Shown here: one piece after another, positions 32,892 through 44,085 of the stretch | How positions within the stretch are numbered: the stretch's first letter is position 1 | Layout of the letters: each line of letters starts with the position of its first letter | NCBI GenBank assembly: GCA_014529385.2 | Contig: CM043971.1 | Coordinates: 91,437,340 to 91,501,339, forward strand | Direction of reading: 5' to 3' | DNA: 64,000 nucleotides | Source of the DNA: Adiantum capillus-veneris | Taxonomy: Eukaryota; Streptophyta; Polypodiopsida; Polypodiales; Pteridaceae | Position numbers and translations under genes: made by a program | The notes under the pieces: model-generated | Database searches by the model: none | Seen by the model: only the letters and a program-made list of their open reading frames with translations | Told to the model about the DNA's origin: nothing

Positions 32892-33586
32892 GTAAGATAA
32901 TGTTAAGGAACAATTATCTAGCCTTGATTCCTACACTAGCCTTGTGTATGCTAGTTAGCATAGAAGGTATGCTAGTTAGCCTAGTGGGTATGGTGTCTAG
33001 CATATTGTGTATGGTAGTTGTCAAACCTAGTTATGCTAGTTAGCATAGAAGGTATGCTAGTTAGCTTAGTGGGTATGGTGTCTAGCATATTGTGTATGGT
33101 AGTTGTCAAACCTAGTTATTCTAGTTAGCATACTATGAGATATAGCTAGCATACATTGTCATGGTGGTAAGCATACTGTGTATGCTAGTTAGCACAGATG
33201 GTTATCCTAGCTAACATATTGTGAATACTAGTTGGCTTTTTTTGTATGCTAGTTAGCATACTGTGTATGCTAGTTAGCACAGATGGTTATCCTAACAAAC
33301 ATATTGTTAGCCTATTAACATTTTATATATGCTAATTAGCATACATTCTCTTCTAGTTAGCATACACACTATATTCACACTTCCTTGTTAGCATATTTTG
33401 TATGCTATAGCATGTTGATCATGGTGGTTAGCACACTTTGTATACTAGTTAGCATAGTTAGCATAGACAATATGAATGTCTACAAGATATAGATGCCTAC
33501 CATACATGGAATGCTACTTGTCACACTATGCATACAAGCAATCATAATGGTATCGATGAAAATTAATGGATGAATGGAATACACAG
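32892..33586 (+). repeat. intron filled with TATGCTAGTTAGCATA-like palindromes
   Basis: The donor GTAAGA at 32892 and acceptor ACACAG at 33581-33586 join codons A-G-T, T-T-T, G|G-T, A-T-C in phase. The body holds roughly ten exact or near copies of TATGCTAGTTAGCATA and related halves, and an 85-bp unit is tandemly duplicated (about 32951-33035 and 33036-33120). Confidence 0.7.
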
Positions 33587-34119
33587 GTATCAATGATGCA
33601 GGATGCGAACCTGACAAGACACCTGTCAATCAAAGGAAAGAAGAGAAGCTCTGTGATGATGAATCTGATGAGCTAGATAGACAGCATGAAAGGGCAGATG
33701 TAATGCCACAGCATGCGACATCGCACGAGGTTGCTGCAGATGGTAAAGAAACAGATGATGATGATGAAGATTTTATCATAATTACTCATCCCAAACCCAA
33801 GCCCCCTACAAATGATCAAACAAGCGTCTCAAAGGAAGGTACGAGTGCTCAAGAGGAAGGTTTCAGGACTGATAGTGGGTTGACTGTGCAAGACGCCGGT
33901 GATGACAGGCCCCTAGAGGGTTTTGTAAACAAAGTGAAATTAAAGAGAAAAGGTGGCTTGGAACAGATTCTGGAACAACCTGGGGACGAGAAATGTGTTG
34001 CCCCTCCGAGCACCCTCAATGACATAAACGAACGCAGCAGAGGGAAAAAAAATCCATTCGCTCACGTGCTTGCAAGAAATTATGATGAATCTGTTCCCTA
34101 TTGTGTCCAAGTTATGTAG
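33587..34119 (+). CDS. acidic, disordered exon (RING/HAD gene, part 3)
   Basis: An unbroken frame of about 178 codons, mostly Asp, Glu, Lys, Ser and Thr. An acidic run (T-D-D-D-D-E-D-F-I-I-I) precedes P-K-P-K-P-P, and basic K-L-K-R-K-G comes later. It has no recognisable domain and would act as a flexible linker between the RING-like finger and the HAD domain. The exon 5' end is fixed by the in-phase junction with 32891. The 3' donor is not clear; the frame ends at TAG 34117. Confidence 0.5.
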
Positions 34120-34270
34120 TGTTAGCAAGCTCCACACCCTGTGGCATGTATCTCTCTAGACATTTATAATGGAAAAACTCTTTTCAATATTATTTTATTG
34201 TGCAATAGTTCAGTAGTTTTTGCTTGTCCTTTATGATGTCTTTATTCGATACCATTTCTGTGTCACAAGG

Positions 34271-35110
34271 CAAGAGAAATTGCAGTTAGTTGCACTGCAT
34301 GATTTGAATTATGCCATTGCATGCAAAACCATACGAAAGTGGCGTATTGCCAAGGCTAGATAGCTAAAGAAAGAAAAAGCCGAGATTGAGAAGTGCCTGG
34401 CTAGCTATCTTAAACACTTAACGAAAATAAATGAGTACTTCAGTTATGTTCATCCCTCGGGGGAAGTTATTTTTGTTGAGTGGTATGCACTGCTAGACCC
34501 AATATGTGTGCCAAAGCCATTGCTAGACGAGGGGCGCGCTTTGGTTCTTGATTTAAATGGCCTGCTTGTTCAAGTTGTAGAGCCAATGCACGATGAATTC
34601 CCCCTAAACATGCAGGGGAAATGATAAAGTACAATGTGGAAGATAGGAGGTTGGTATTTTGTCGCAAAGACAGCCACAAATTTTTGGATTGGTGCCTCCG
34701 TTTTTTCCATGTGTATATATGGAACACCAGCATGGCACCTAAAGTGAATGCAATATTAGAAACAGTATTCAAAGAGCAGCGGGTGTTTTTACACAGAGTC
34801 ATTGTAGTGGCCAGCCTTGGCAGATAAATAATAAGCCTGTATTCTTGAAGGATTTGAGATTGTTTTGGAAGGACTGCAACTTTGAGCCCCAAAACAGTCT
34901 AATTATTGATGATAGTATGTACAAAGTGTGCCAAAACCCTGAAGGAAGTTGGCTTGTTACTCCTAAGATAGAGGACCAGAACAAAGAACAGTGGCAAAAC
35001 TTCTTGATAAATACTTTGAGCAGTTGGCTGTTCCTATGGCTGCAATCAGAGGATTGTGCAGCGTATACAGCTGAAAATGCGTTTGATACTGCCCGAGATT
35101 TTTTTCACAT
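34271..35110 (+). pseudogene. FCP1/NIF (HAD) phosphatase-like domain, plant DLNGLL type (part 4)
   Basis: After an acceptor-like TCACAAG the frame gives a helix, a TAG at 34361, then R-A-L-V-L-D-L-N-G-L-L-V, the motif I form seen in plant HAD-family NIF-like proteins (DxDxT with Asn at the second acidic site). A one-base shift at about 34620 leads to R-L-V-F-C-R-K-D ... F-L-D-W-C ... V-Y-I-W-N-T-S. A second shift near 34795 leads to Q-S-H-C, N-N-K-P-V-F-L-K-D-L and S-L-I-I-D-D-S-M-Y-K, the family's C-terminal acidic motif. Members dephosphorylate proteins or are inactive scaffolds. Two shifts and a stop mean this copy cannot encode an intact domain. Confidence 0.7.
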
Positions 35111-35113
35111 CAA

Positions 35114-35413
35114 GTGATTAGGAAGCTGGAATCAGAAATGCACCGATGCAACGAGGCCCAATGTAATGAATCCATGCATAGGAGACAAAGGGAGGCTGAT
35201 GAAGAAGCTGAAAGACATAAGAGAGAGAGGCTACAGAGGGAAAAATTAGAGAAGCAGCAGCAAAAAGAAGAAGAAAGAGAGTTGCAAGAACCAAAAGCTT
35301 AGCAAGAAGAAGAAAGAGAGCAAGACCCAAAAGCTCAGCAAACAAAGAAGCAAACGGACACTGAGCAAAAGCGAGTGTACAAGCGTGCTAAACCACGATC
35401 TTATCCAGAGTAG
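35114..35413 (+). CDS. charged helical tail (part 5)
   Basis: About 100 codons of E/K/R/Q-rich helix (R-R-Q-R-E-A-D-E-E-A-E-R) with one TAG near 35300, ending Y-K-R-A-K-P-R-S-Y-P-E and TAG at 35411-35413. It overlaps the end of the HAD segment in another frame, so the exact join is uncertain. Confidence 0.4.
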
Positions 35414-35579
35414 GAGGCTCTCTGCAGTTTTGTAAATTTGTAAATTGCCATTCCAATGTTTGTAACTATTTCGACATTCACTTTAGATAGTAATGATCAG
35501 ATCCTGTACTATTCTTGTTTGAAGACAATACTATGTGTACTATTGGTGTCTTGTAAACATTGAATTTGTATACATTCTC

Positions 35580-36960
35580 ATTGGAAATCAGCAAAGGTAT
35601 GCTAATTAGCATCATGTTTATGCTAGTTAGCAGACTGTTTATGCTAACACAGCCAAAACAGTATGCTAATTAGCATACCATGTATGCTAATTAGCATACT
35701 CACAGTAGCTAATTAAAATACATTCTAATTAGCATACTGAGAATTTTTGTTTGTACTAACTTCCACTCACATCATACCAATTAGCATATACATTATACAG
35801 GAAGCTGCCATGTTTTCTCCTTGAAACCAGCAATGGTATGCTAATCATCATACTGTCTATGCCAACTGGTATAAACAATATGCTAATTAGCATGCATGGT
35901 ATGCTAATTAGCATTCCTCCAATTAGCATATTGTGGATTTTTGTTTTTGCTAACTTCCACTCACAGCATAGTATGCTAATTAGCATACACAGTATATAGA
36001 AAGCTACCATCCCTTCTTGAAACCAGCATATAGTATTCTAATTAGCATACATGATATGCTTATTGGCATACACAGTTTACAAAGAGCTGTTATCTCTTCT
36101 CCTTGAAATCAGCTAACCTATGCTAATTAGCATATTGTTTATGCCAGTTAACTATGCTAATTAGTATACCCACAGAATGCGAATTGGCATGAATAGTATG
36201 CTAATTAGCATACACAGGATGCAGAGACCTATCATCTCTTCTCCTTAAAACGAGCAAGGTATGCTTATTAGCATACTATTTATGCCAACTGGAAAAAATA
36301 GTATGCTTATTAGCATACCTTCAATTAGCATACTGTGCATTTTTGTTTGTGCTAACTTTCACTCATAGCATAGTATGCTAATTAGACCACACAGTATATA
36401 GAAAGTTGTCATCTCTTCTCCTTAAAGCCAACAAAGGTATGCCAATTAGCATGCTATTTATGCCAACTGGCATAAACAGTATGCTAATTAGAATACACGT
36501 AGAACTGAAAGCTGTCATCTCTTCTCCTTGAAACCAGCAAAGGTATGCTAATTAGCATACACAATATACACAAAGTTGCCATCTCTTCTTCCCTAAACCA
36601 GCAAGGGTGTGCCACTGGCATAAACAGTATGCTAATTAGCATTCCACTCACAACATAGTATACTAATCAGCATACACAGTATATAGAAAGCTTCCATCTC
36701 TTCTCCTTGAAAACCAGCAAAGTTATGCTAATTAGCATACTGTTTATGCTAACTACCATATATAAGTTTATGCTAATCAGCATAAACAGTATGCTAATTA
36801 GTATTAGCATACACAGTATACAGGAAGCTGCCATCTCTTCTCCTTGAAAACCAGCAAAAGGTATGCTAATTAGAACATTTTGTATGCTAACTAGCATTAA
36901 CAGTATGCTAATTAGCATACCATTTATGCGAATTAGCATACTCACATAACACAATTAGAA
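35580..36960. repeat. array of the perfect palindrome TATGCTAATTAGCATA
   Basis: About a dozen exact copies of the core TGCTAATTAGCA and at least as many one- or two-base variants occur in 1.4 kb. They alternate with a second near-palindrome (GTTTATGCCAACTGGCATAAAC-like) and a recurring non-palindromic spacer with CCATCTCTTCTCCTTGAAACC. Spacing is irregular with a tendency to ~100 bp. Short open frames here merely read through the repeats. Confidence 0.9.
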
Positions 36961-37138
36961 CACAATAAGATAGGTTGTACAAATGATCTCTCTTAAACTG
37001 AGACCCCTCTATGATAGACACCAAAGCCATGTATACACAAAGCACACAAGAGACACAAGAGACACAAGATACCCAAGTTTTTTATAAAATTGCATTATCT
37101 CCAAGCAAGAAGTATATTGAAGATGCAGTGATTACAAC

Positions 37139-38180
37139 TTAAATGCTGAAGGGCATGCTATTATAGTTTGCTTCATAGCTTTCTGGGTTGATTATATACA
37201 CCTGCCATCTCCTTGAGATGTGCTCCATGGGTATTTTGATACATCGTACTAGATGTGAAAGTACATGGATGATGGGCTGCTTGTGGTCTAGCTTGAAGGT
37301 GTATGCATCCAATTGCTCGTAATATAGACCTTGCACAACATATGAGCCTCTATCAATTGCATTGCCCACTCATTGAGGTACCCCTTCTCCACCTTCTCAT
37401 TTGCTGCAACACACTTGACCAGGTAGAAATCCACATCCTCGACGTTGGTCGAAGCATCTGGATTTATAGCAAATGTGTCGCCAGCACATAGAGCGCTACT
37501 CAACACATCATGATGACCTTCGTATGAAGTCATTGTAGGTGGCTGCTTCATCTTCCGAATCTGACACGGCCTCATCGGGTAATGGCAGTAGAGTATGATA
37601 ATCCCAAGGCTGCACGTGAGCTTTATTGACGTAGCGATTCCATCTTCCGTGCATGCATGCATCACAGAAGCATGCCAAGGCTCTTGTTGCAAGGGCAGTT
37701 GGATCCCTAGGGTTGTGGCCATGAAAAGCATGTAGAGAGCGAGTTTTTGCCACAGTGGCACAATTCCACTTCACCTCCCTGTTCACTTCCCCCTCTTTAA
37801 CCTCCCAGAACACACAGGCACATTTCCTTTCTTTTGAAGGATATTGTGAAGGTGCTCCCTGTGATAGGTTGGCTTGGCAATAAGCAAACACATCAGCTGC
37901 ACACCACAAAATACCTCCATTAGGTTTTAGTTGTTCATGGGTCAAGGTTCTTTTCACAACTGCTCCTGCACCATCATGCTCTCCCTTGTCGTGCCCTGAT
38001 CCAGAGAAGAACTAGCTCATCCCCATCTCTGTGAGTCCACCATATCTTGCAATGAAGTAAAAAGGCATGGCTCCCTTGAACTGTGAGGCCACACCATCAG
38101 ACCACACCTAATGTTGCTTAGGAGTGACACCCTCTTGTTGTAACCAGTCACATGCGCTTCTAATTTTTATGAAAGGTACC
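37139..38180 (-). pseudogene. transposase-like pseudogene (WSDG...GSGHDKGEHDGAG motif)
   Basis: The minus strand starts near 38180 and reads V-W-S-D-G-V-A-S-Q-F-K-G-A, P-F-Y-F-I-A-R-Y-G-G, then F-F-S-G-S-G-H-D-K-G-E-H-D-G-A-G-A-V-V-K-R. A Cys-containing C-terminal part follows (C-F-C-D-A-C-M-H-G-R-W-N-R-Y), plus a tail in shifted frames down to 37139. Two TAG stops (near 38105 and 38010) and frameshifts near 37520 and 37300 disable it. The paired Asp-containing blocks and the SGHGKG-x-DG-like motif are what I associate with unnamed eukaryotic DDE-type transposase-like proteins; that association is from memory. It converges on the palindrome array. Confidence 0.5.
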
Positions 38181-38197
38181 CTTTTTATTTTTCTCAA

Positions 38198-38554
38198 GTG
38201 TTTCACATCTGCTACCCTGTACTTTCTTGCGAATGGGATTTGGTAGAGAGACTTGTGCATGAGAGAAATTTTGAGGAGTTAGAATGGCTAGTACATCTAT
38301 GGATAACTAGTGATCCCTACCCAGTGGCAAATGTGTCTCTAGTGGCACATGCTTATTCTTTTGCACAAGATGAGTATCCACGCATAGCAAGATTCCTGAT
38401 TAACACGCTTGCACAAGAGGATGATGAAGAAGAAATAATAGAGACCGAGGAAGACTATGGCCTCACGAAAAATGATTTCGTTTATCTAGATGATGAGGAT
38501 AGAGGCCTAGCCTTAGGGATGCCACTCGGTTTATATAATATCCTCTTTCCTTGA
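38198..38554 (+). CDS. unknown acidic ORF
   Basis: 119 codons with aromatic and acidic residues (W-D-L-V-E-R-L-V, E-E-L-E-W-L-V-H-L-W, then D-D-E-E-E-I-I-E-T-E-E-D-Y-G-L) ending at TGA 38552. It has non-random composition but no domain I recognise. It lies on the strand opposite the transposase-like pseudogene and upstream of a possible 3' LTR at 39704, so it could be a retroelement piece. Confidence 0.3.
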   Translation: MFHICYPVLSCEWDLVERLVHERNFEELEWLVHLWITSDPYPVANVSLVAHAYSFAQDEYPRIARFLINTLAQEDDEEEIIETEEDYGLTKNDFVYLDDEDRGLALGMPLGLYNILFP

Positions 38555-39690
38555 TTCTAAAAGGGATGAAAAATAGGTAGGTTAGGGGTCTGGATTGTGT
38601 GTTGAGTTTGTTTTCTAGGAGATTTAATTTTTTCACACTCACATGCCTCCTCAAGGTATAGTGCCTTGTTGTTTGATATTGTTATGTAGGACTTATATGG
38701 ATTTCCATCCACATGGCTGAGGACATCGGCTTTGACGAAATGAGCAACTCCATACCTCCAGGTGTACTACTTTCCATGATTCATGCTGGTGGATATGTAT
38801 AATTGCTAATTGTGGTCTTTCATGGTTTGTTTGAGTGCAATATTTATGTTTGTTATCTGCCATTATGTATAAATTTGTCTTTGCTTAAGTTGATTGAACT
38901 AGAGTTTAATCTTATAGATGAGCCTTGAGATTAGGAGATCGTGACTTTAGGTTAACTCATTTACTTGACCACTAGTTCTAGTTGATAAAATTATCTGAGT
39001 GTTTGAGACCTTAGGAATGTTTTAAGCATAGAGAAGCTTGCTCACTTAAACAACAAAAGATACTAGTGAGAATACCAAGGAAATGGAAGCAAAAAACATA
39101 AGAGCCAGAAATGAAAAATCTTACGTTGGAAAAGAAATCCTGGCGCAAGAGGTTCCCAGTGTGGGCGCTTTTCCTTGAGAAGCAAAAAGCCCCGGACATA
39201 CAAAATAAGCACACACGTCAAATGATTGTGAACCAAAGTAAAAGAAAAAAAAAAGACTTTTAAAAGGCTTCCATCGAGCTTACAGTAAGTTTTTGTTTGG
39301 AGTTGTAAGAGCTAGTTGGCTAATCAAAGCTGAAAAGCACAATTAGGGAATCTTGCATTTAGATCATCTTCTTAGCTTAGCTAGTACTAGAGTAGTTGTT
39401 TTAACCTTAGTCATAGCTAACTAATTGATAAACTCACCCATAAGCCCAAAACTCTTGATTAATTAATTTCATCAAAGTGCAATTTATTTGTCCTTAATGG
39501 CAATCTAGCATTTCATAAATCTTGCATTTACTCATTTCAACATGTACTTTACATTCCTCTTATGATTTATTGCCATATAATTCTGCTTGCATAAAATAAT
39601 GACTTTGCCTTGCAGATTCAAATCCAGATGCTCTACAACATGGACCAAACGGGCTTTCTCTGACTAGCTTCCGAGGGTGGAATCTACATC
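38555..39690. other. non-coding, AT-rich
   Basis: No supported frame. An acceptor-like TTGCCTTGCAG occurs at 39609-39619. The last ~80 bp lead into a purine tract. Confidence 0.35.
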
Positions 39691-39703
39691 AGGAAGGGGG
39701 GCA
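39691..39703 (+). other. possible polypurine tract
   Basis: AGGAAGGGGGGCA immediately precedes TGTTACCACC. Confidence 0.45.
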
Positions 39704-40375
39704 TGTTACCACCAAGCGACCACCTTTTATGTAGCCATGGGTCGGGCTTGTCAAACCTGCTAGTAGTATATTATGTTATTGGTCGGGCTTGTCGGTCAGG
39801 TAGGAATGGTTAAGAGTGATCATCGATGAGAGGCGCACTCTGAAACTGGAACCTATAATGTTTGGGTAAGATTGCTTAAGTGTGGGCGCCCAAATGTGAA
39901 CGGGAAGCCCATATAAAAGTCACTCTAAACCTAAAATATTTGTGCAATGTAAGAAGAGTGCTCTTGATCCATCTCCTTCTCCATCTTCTTTGTGTACCAG
40001 TGTGTGTGTGTGTGTGTGTGTGCGCGCTTGAGAGAGAGCGACAGAGAGAGCGAGAGAGGGAGTGTGTGTGATCGAGCATTGCGGCGGCACGACGGCAGCG
40101 AGGCGGTTGAGTACGGCGCAATGGAGGCTCCTTCTTCTTCGCAACAAGGAATCCTCCACAACAACAAGAGTAGAGCAGTGAGTGACACACCATCGTCATC
40201 TTTGAGCTTACTACTTTAGGCTAGTTGCGTGCTTGGAGCCATCTGTGGCTTGCACACAATGTTAGGCAAGGTCCTTGCTTTGATACGTGCGGCAGAAGCC
40301 CACGACAACCACCCATTTACTTACATACATGCTCCATACATGTGATTGATTTGTTTAGTAAGTAGATTGATGGTG
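39704..40375 (+). repeat. possible LTR of another element, partial
   Basis: Starts TGTTACC after a purine tract, has a TATA box TATAAAA at 39912-39918 and a GT/GA-rich leader at about 40000-40070. The right boundary is unknown; element C begins at 40376. Confidence 0.4.
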
Positions 40376-40622
40376 TGTCATTAAATATCTAATATCTAAC
40401 CAACCCAAATGATTTTCTCATATTAAACTGATCATTTAATGTGGGATAATAAACGGGAACAAGGGTTAGAATATAGACATGTGCTTACGGATCTATCTCA
40501 ACATGGGGCCAATGGTAAAGGGGCCCAAATGAGAGATGGTCTATCAAAGAGCAAGGTCAACTAATGGAGCTTAAAAGATCTTAAGGTTAGCTTCATTTAA
40601 GACCTCCAATGGTTAGTGTTAA

Positions 40623-40855
40623 AAGTCCTTTGACATTAAGCAAGCTCGGGTTGAGCTTGAGGTGGGAACCCGACCTAAACTTGTCTTTGACCTTAAGCAA
40701 GCTAGGGTTGTGCTTGAGGTGGGAGTCCGACCTAAACTTGTCTTTGACCTTAAGCAAGCTAGGGTTGTGCTTGAGGTGGGAACCCGACCTAAAATTTCCT
40801 TTGATGTTAGGCAAGCTAGGGCTAAGCTTGAGGTGGGAACTCCACCTAAGGTGCT
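40623..40855 (+). repeat. 57-bp tandem repeats in 5' LTR of C
   Basis: About four copies of a 57-bp unit containing CTTAAGCAAGCTAGGGTTG and GAGGTGGGAACCCGACC. Because 57 is divisible by 3, all frames stay open and give repeated 19-residue blocks, which are not genes. The same array is at 51423-51640 in the 3' LTR. Confidence 0.9.
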
Positions 40856-40895
40856 TGTCATGCTTGATGACTAACGTACTTGAGGTACTTGTCAT

Positions 40896-41160
40896 ACTTA
40901 ATAAGGAAGTTGCTTGAGAAGCTTCCTATTAATGGGGGGTAGGATGATTGAGTCAAAACGAGACCCCACACACTTAATGAGGAAGTTGCTTGAGAAGCTT
41001 CCTATGCATGGGGGGTAAGATGCTTGAGTCAAAAAGAGACCCTACAACTTAATGAGGAAGTTGCTTGAGAAGCTTCCTATGCATGGGGGGTAAGATGCTT
41101 GAGTCAAAAAGAGACCCTACACACTTAATGAGGAAGTTGCTTGAGAAGCTTCCTATGCAT
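40896..41160 (+). repeat. 76-bp minisatellite, 3 copies plus partial
   Basis: Each unit contains GAAGTTGCTTGAGAAGCTTC, GCATGGGGGG and GAGTCAAAAAGAGACCC. The 3' LTR has six copies plus a partial. Confidence 0.93.
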
Positions 41161-42220
41161 AAAAGTCCCAAAGTTAGGGGAATCTTTGATCTAACCTTCC
41201 ACCCACCCAAGGGGCACCCCTTTTCTAAAAGGGCACATGGGACACATGTCAGACTCTCACTAAGCTTAACCACATGGTGTGCTTGAATGCTATTGATTGG
41301 TTGGGCTAAAGAGGGGTCCAATGAGCTTCTACTTCCATCCAATAAATATCTAAATATTTTCAAGCTCTCTCTCTAAGGGGTAAGGAGGACACTTGTCAAA
41401 AGACTACCCATGTACTTGACTGAATGATGCATGTGATTGGCTAGGGGGAGAGGGGTCCAATGAGCTTGCAGCATGTAGAAAAGTCACCACTCGGCCAAAG
41501 CAAGGAAGGGGGTGCTAGGGGGATATACTCCACACACACACACTCATTTGCAAGGGCATTCTCACTTGGTGAAAGTTGAGGAACACTCCAAGCTTGTGAG
41601 AAGTAAGAGCCTACATCAACACTCTTGGCTATGGAATGCAAACCCAACCAAGAGCCATGCTTCAATGCTTAAGCTTGCCATCTTCTCCATCTCCATTACT
41701 ATGCTATTATGTATGCTAGCAAGAAGAGTAATGATAAGTGAGAAACTATTTCTTTCTCCTATGGAATGCTTCTTCTTCCTCTTCCCTACCCTCATTCCAC
41801 ACTAGCTCTCCCCACCTTTGAAGGTGTTTGAGGCCTTGGGACTGAGGCTTGGGATAGTGAAATGCTTTCTACAAGTTTATGTTATGCTTGTGATGCATGA
41901 AGCTTTCCATCTTCATTGCATCACATAGGTCACAAGAAACACAAAGATTGTATTGTACCAAGTCTCTCTTGATGGAAGAAACTATAATACAAATGCCTAT
42001 CGGAGGGGGGACCGGCTCCATATGAATCTAGTCCTCAACTATTGTCATGTTCTCTAAACTCTCTCTCTTGCAAAATTATTGTTCATGCCAAGTTAACTAA
42101 GTACCATGTTTATGTTGCTACCATCAATTAAGTTCACTCGCTATGCTCACAAAGTAATCTCTCAAAAGTGCTTCACCTAATTCCGCTTATCTCAAAGTTC
42201 ATAGGCCATTTCCATTACAT

Positions 42221-42232
42221 TGGTATCAGAGC
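42221..42232 (+). other. primer-binding site of element C
   Basis: TGGTATCAGAGC one base after the 5' LTR, a perfect match to the 3' end expected for plant initiator tRNA-Met. Confidence 0.93.
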
Positions 42233-42633
42233 ATTTGGTTTCTCTTTTCTTGCTTAAGAAGAGAGGTCCTTAAGTAGCCTATTAATGGCTGTTTTTGTTA
42301 ATTATATTAGGGTAAGTGGGTCTGGGATCTATTATCATTTTTGTTGAGCCCACTATGTGAGATATGGTGCACACCGCAGGAGCTTTGGTCTTAATAATGG
42401 AGTCTATTTAGACTTGCCTATGGCTTTACCATTATTGAGCCATAAGAAGTCTGAAAGGAGCTATCCCTCGGAAACTTTGCTATGTTAGACTCACTCCACT
42501 ACTCTCTATAATTAACCAATTCGAGCTGTGGGTGTAGATACTTAAGTGCCTATTTTCAAAGGCTAAGAGGAGTAGCAACTAAGGTTTTGAATTGTCAAAG
42601 CATACACTAAGTAAACATATAAGTTTAATTAAC

Positions 42634-44085
42634 ATGGCTGACAATAACCAAGAGAGTAGAATGAACATTAATAACCTTGATTTTGCACATGAAGGTGCCA
42701 ATGATGATGCCCCCATGTTTGTTAATTATCTTGTCACTAGGTTGCAACAAGCTATGGGCAACCCCACTTTGCAAGCCGAAGTTACTCAACAACTTCGTGC
42801 TTATGGGATTTCCTTTCCTCTCCAAGAGGAGAGAGAGCTTACAAGGCCTCTTGAAAAGACCCCCAAAAGAAGCCTCTCTCCCATACGAGAGGAGGAATCC
42901 AAAGATCAAGAAAGCAATGAATCCCTAAATTCCTCTGAAGATGTGGCTCAACGAAGAAGGCGGACTAAAAGATCGCCAACTCCTCCCAAGAGGAAACGGT
43001 TAACCCATAGTCCTTCTCCTTGTCACTCCAAAAAGGAAGAGAGGAAACCAAGGAAGAAAAGGGCAAGAAAGAGGTCACCCACTTCTCCTTCTTCTTCACC
43101 TCCCTCCTCTACCGATGAAAGCTATGGTTATTCTCCTAGAGAATATAAGAGGAGAGGACATCACAAACCTTACCTGCATGGCGAAGGTCACAAAAGCTCA
43201 AGAAGTTTAAAGAGGGAGGAAAGAGTATCTCTTTTCTCACCTATGATGGCACCTTTGGTGCTACCGACAAAGTATTGGCCTTCATCCAACAATTTGATGC
43301 GGCCTTTGGAGACGAGGGCTTCACGGAGTCCTCCAAGCTACACCATGTAGCTATGCACTTCCAAAAATTGGCTCGTCAATGGTGGGCAAGCCTTCATGGC
43401 AATGGCGAAGCCCCAAAGACATGGAAAACTCTATGAGTTCCCATCATGAAGGAATTCCTTGCAAGCGATGCAAAGGACAAAGTGCTCACCGAATGGTGGA
43501 GTTTAAGGCCTCTCTCTCATGAGTCTATCCACAAATATGTCTATCCACAAATATGTGGACAAGTTTTGGGATTTACATCTCAAGGCTACTGTCTTTCAAA
43601 AGATAGACTTTGCTGAGCAAAAACAACAATTCAATGCGGGATTACCTGAAGAGATGGCCGAGTATGTCAACTTTCAACGGCTTGACTCTATCAGCGAAGT
43701 AATCCACCATACCATGGTTGCTTCATGCATCAATTTCCAACGAGGGGTTAGACGGAATGTCAAACCCATGGAAAATAAAGACAAAAGTGATGCAAAGGGA
43801 AAAATTAATGCCCAAAATTTTTCCCACGGCCATTCCAACAACAACAACAACAATCGGTCCAAGGACAAAGGAGTTTACAAAGGGAAAAATAAACTCTCTC
43901 CTAAAGAGCTTGAAATTTTTCGCAAAATCACAAATGTTTTAAGTGTGGGGAGCAAGGACATGGCTATCATTCTTGCCCCAAAAGAAATGCTCGCAATGAG
44001 ACTCCTAGAGCTTCCACTATCGAAGCTCCAAAAGAGGATACTGATTGCAAAGGATCGCCTCTCTCCTATGCTTGGGGAAATGTAA
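42634..44085 (+). pseudogene. element C gag
   Basis: Begins at ATG 42634 (M-A-D-N-N-Q-E-S-R-M-N). The first frame includes F-V-N-Y-L-V-T-R-L-Q-Q-A-M-G and a long Arg/Lys/Ser-rich region (K-R-S-P-T-P-P-K-R-K). A shift near 43190 moves the core (F-L-T-Y-D-G-T-F-G, F-D-A-A-F-G-D-E-G-F) into another frame with a TGA near 43435, and a small duplication occurs at about 43530-43555. The CCHC knuckle C-F-K-C-G-E-Q-G-H-G-Y-H-S-C is intact at 43935-43976 but out of frame with the preceding ORF. Gag would package the RNA. Confidence 0.88.

Larger units (their letters stand above)
40376..42219 (+). repeat. 5' LTR of element C (1844 bp)
   Basis: Contains about four 57-bp units (40623-40855) and a 76-bp minisatellite with three copies plus a partial one (40896-41160). 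The end CCATTACA joins the PBS. Confidence 0.92.

Noticed and set aside
35756-36954. Minus-strand frames with MLISI repeats
   Set aside because: Translation of the TATGCTAATTAGCATA array; no protein-like composition apart from the repeat.
35580-36960. CRISPR-like array
   Set aside because: Repeats are short, variable and palindromic with unequal spacers, and the context is a eukaryotic nuclear genome with no cas genes.
40593-40917. Open frames of 70-102 codons on both strands in the LTR of C
   Set aside because: They are created by a 57-bp tandem repeat whose length is a multiple of three; the peptide repeats have no coding support.
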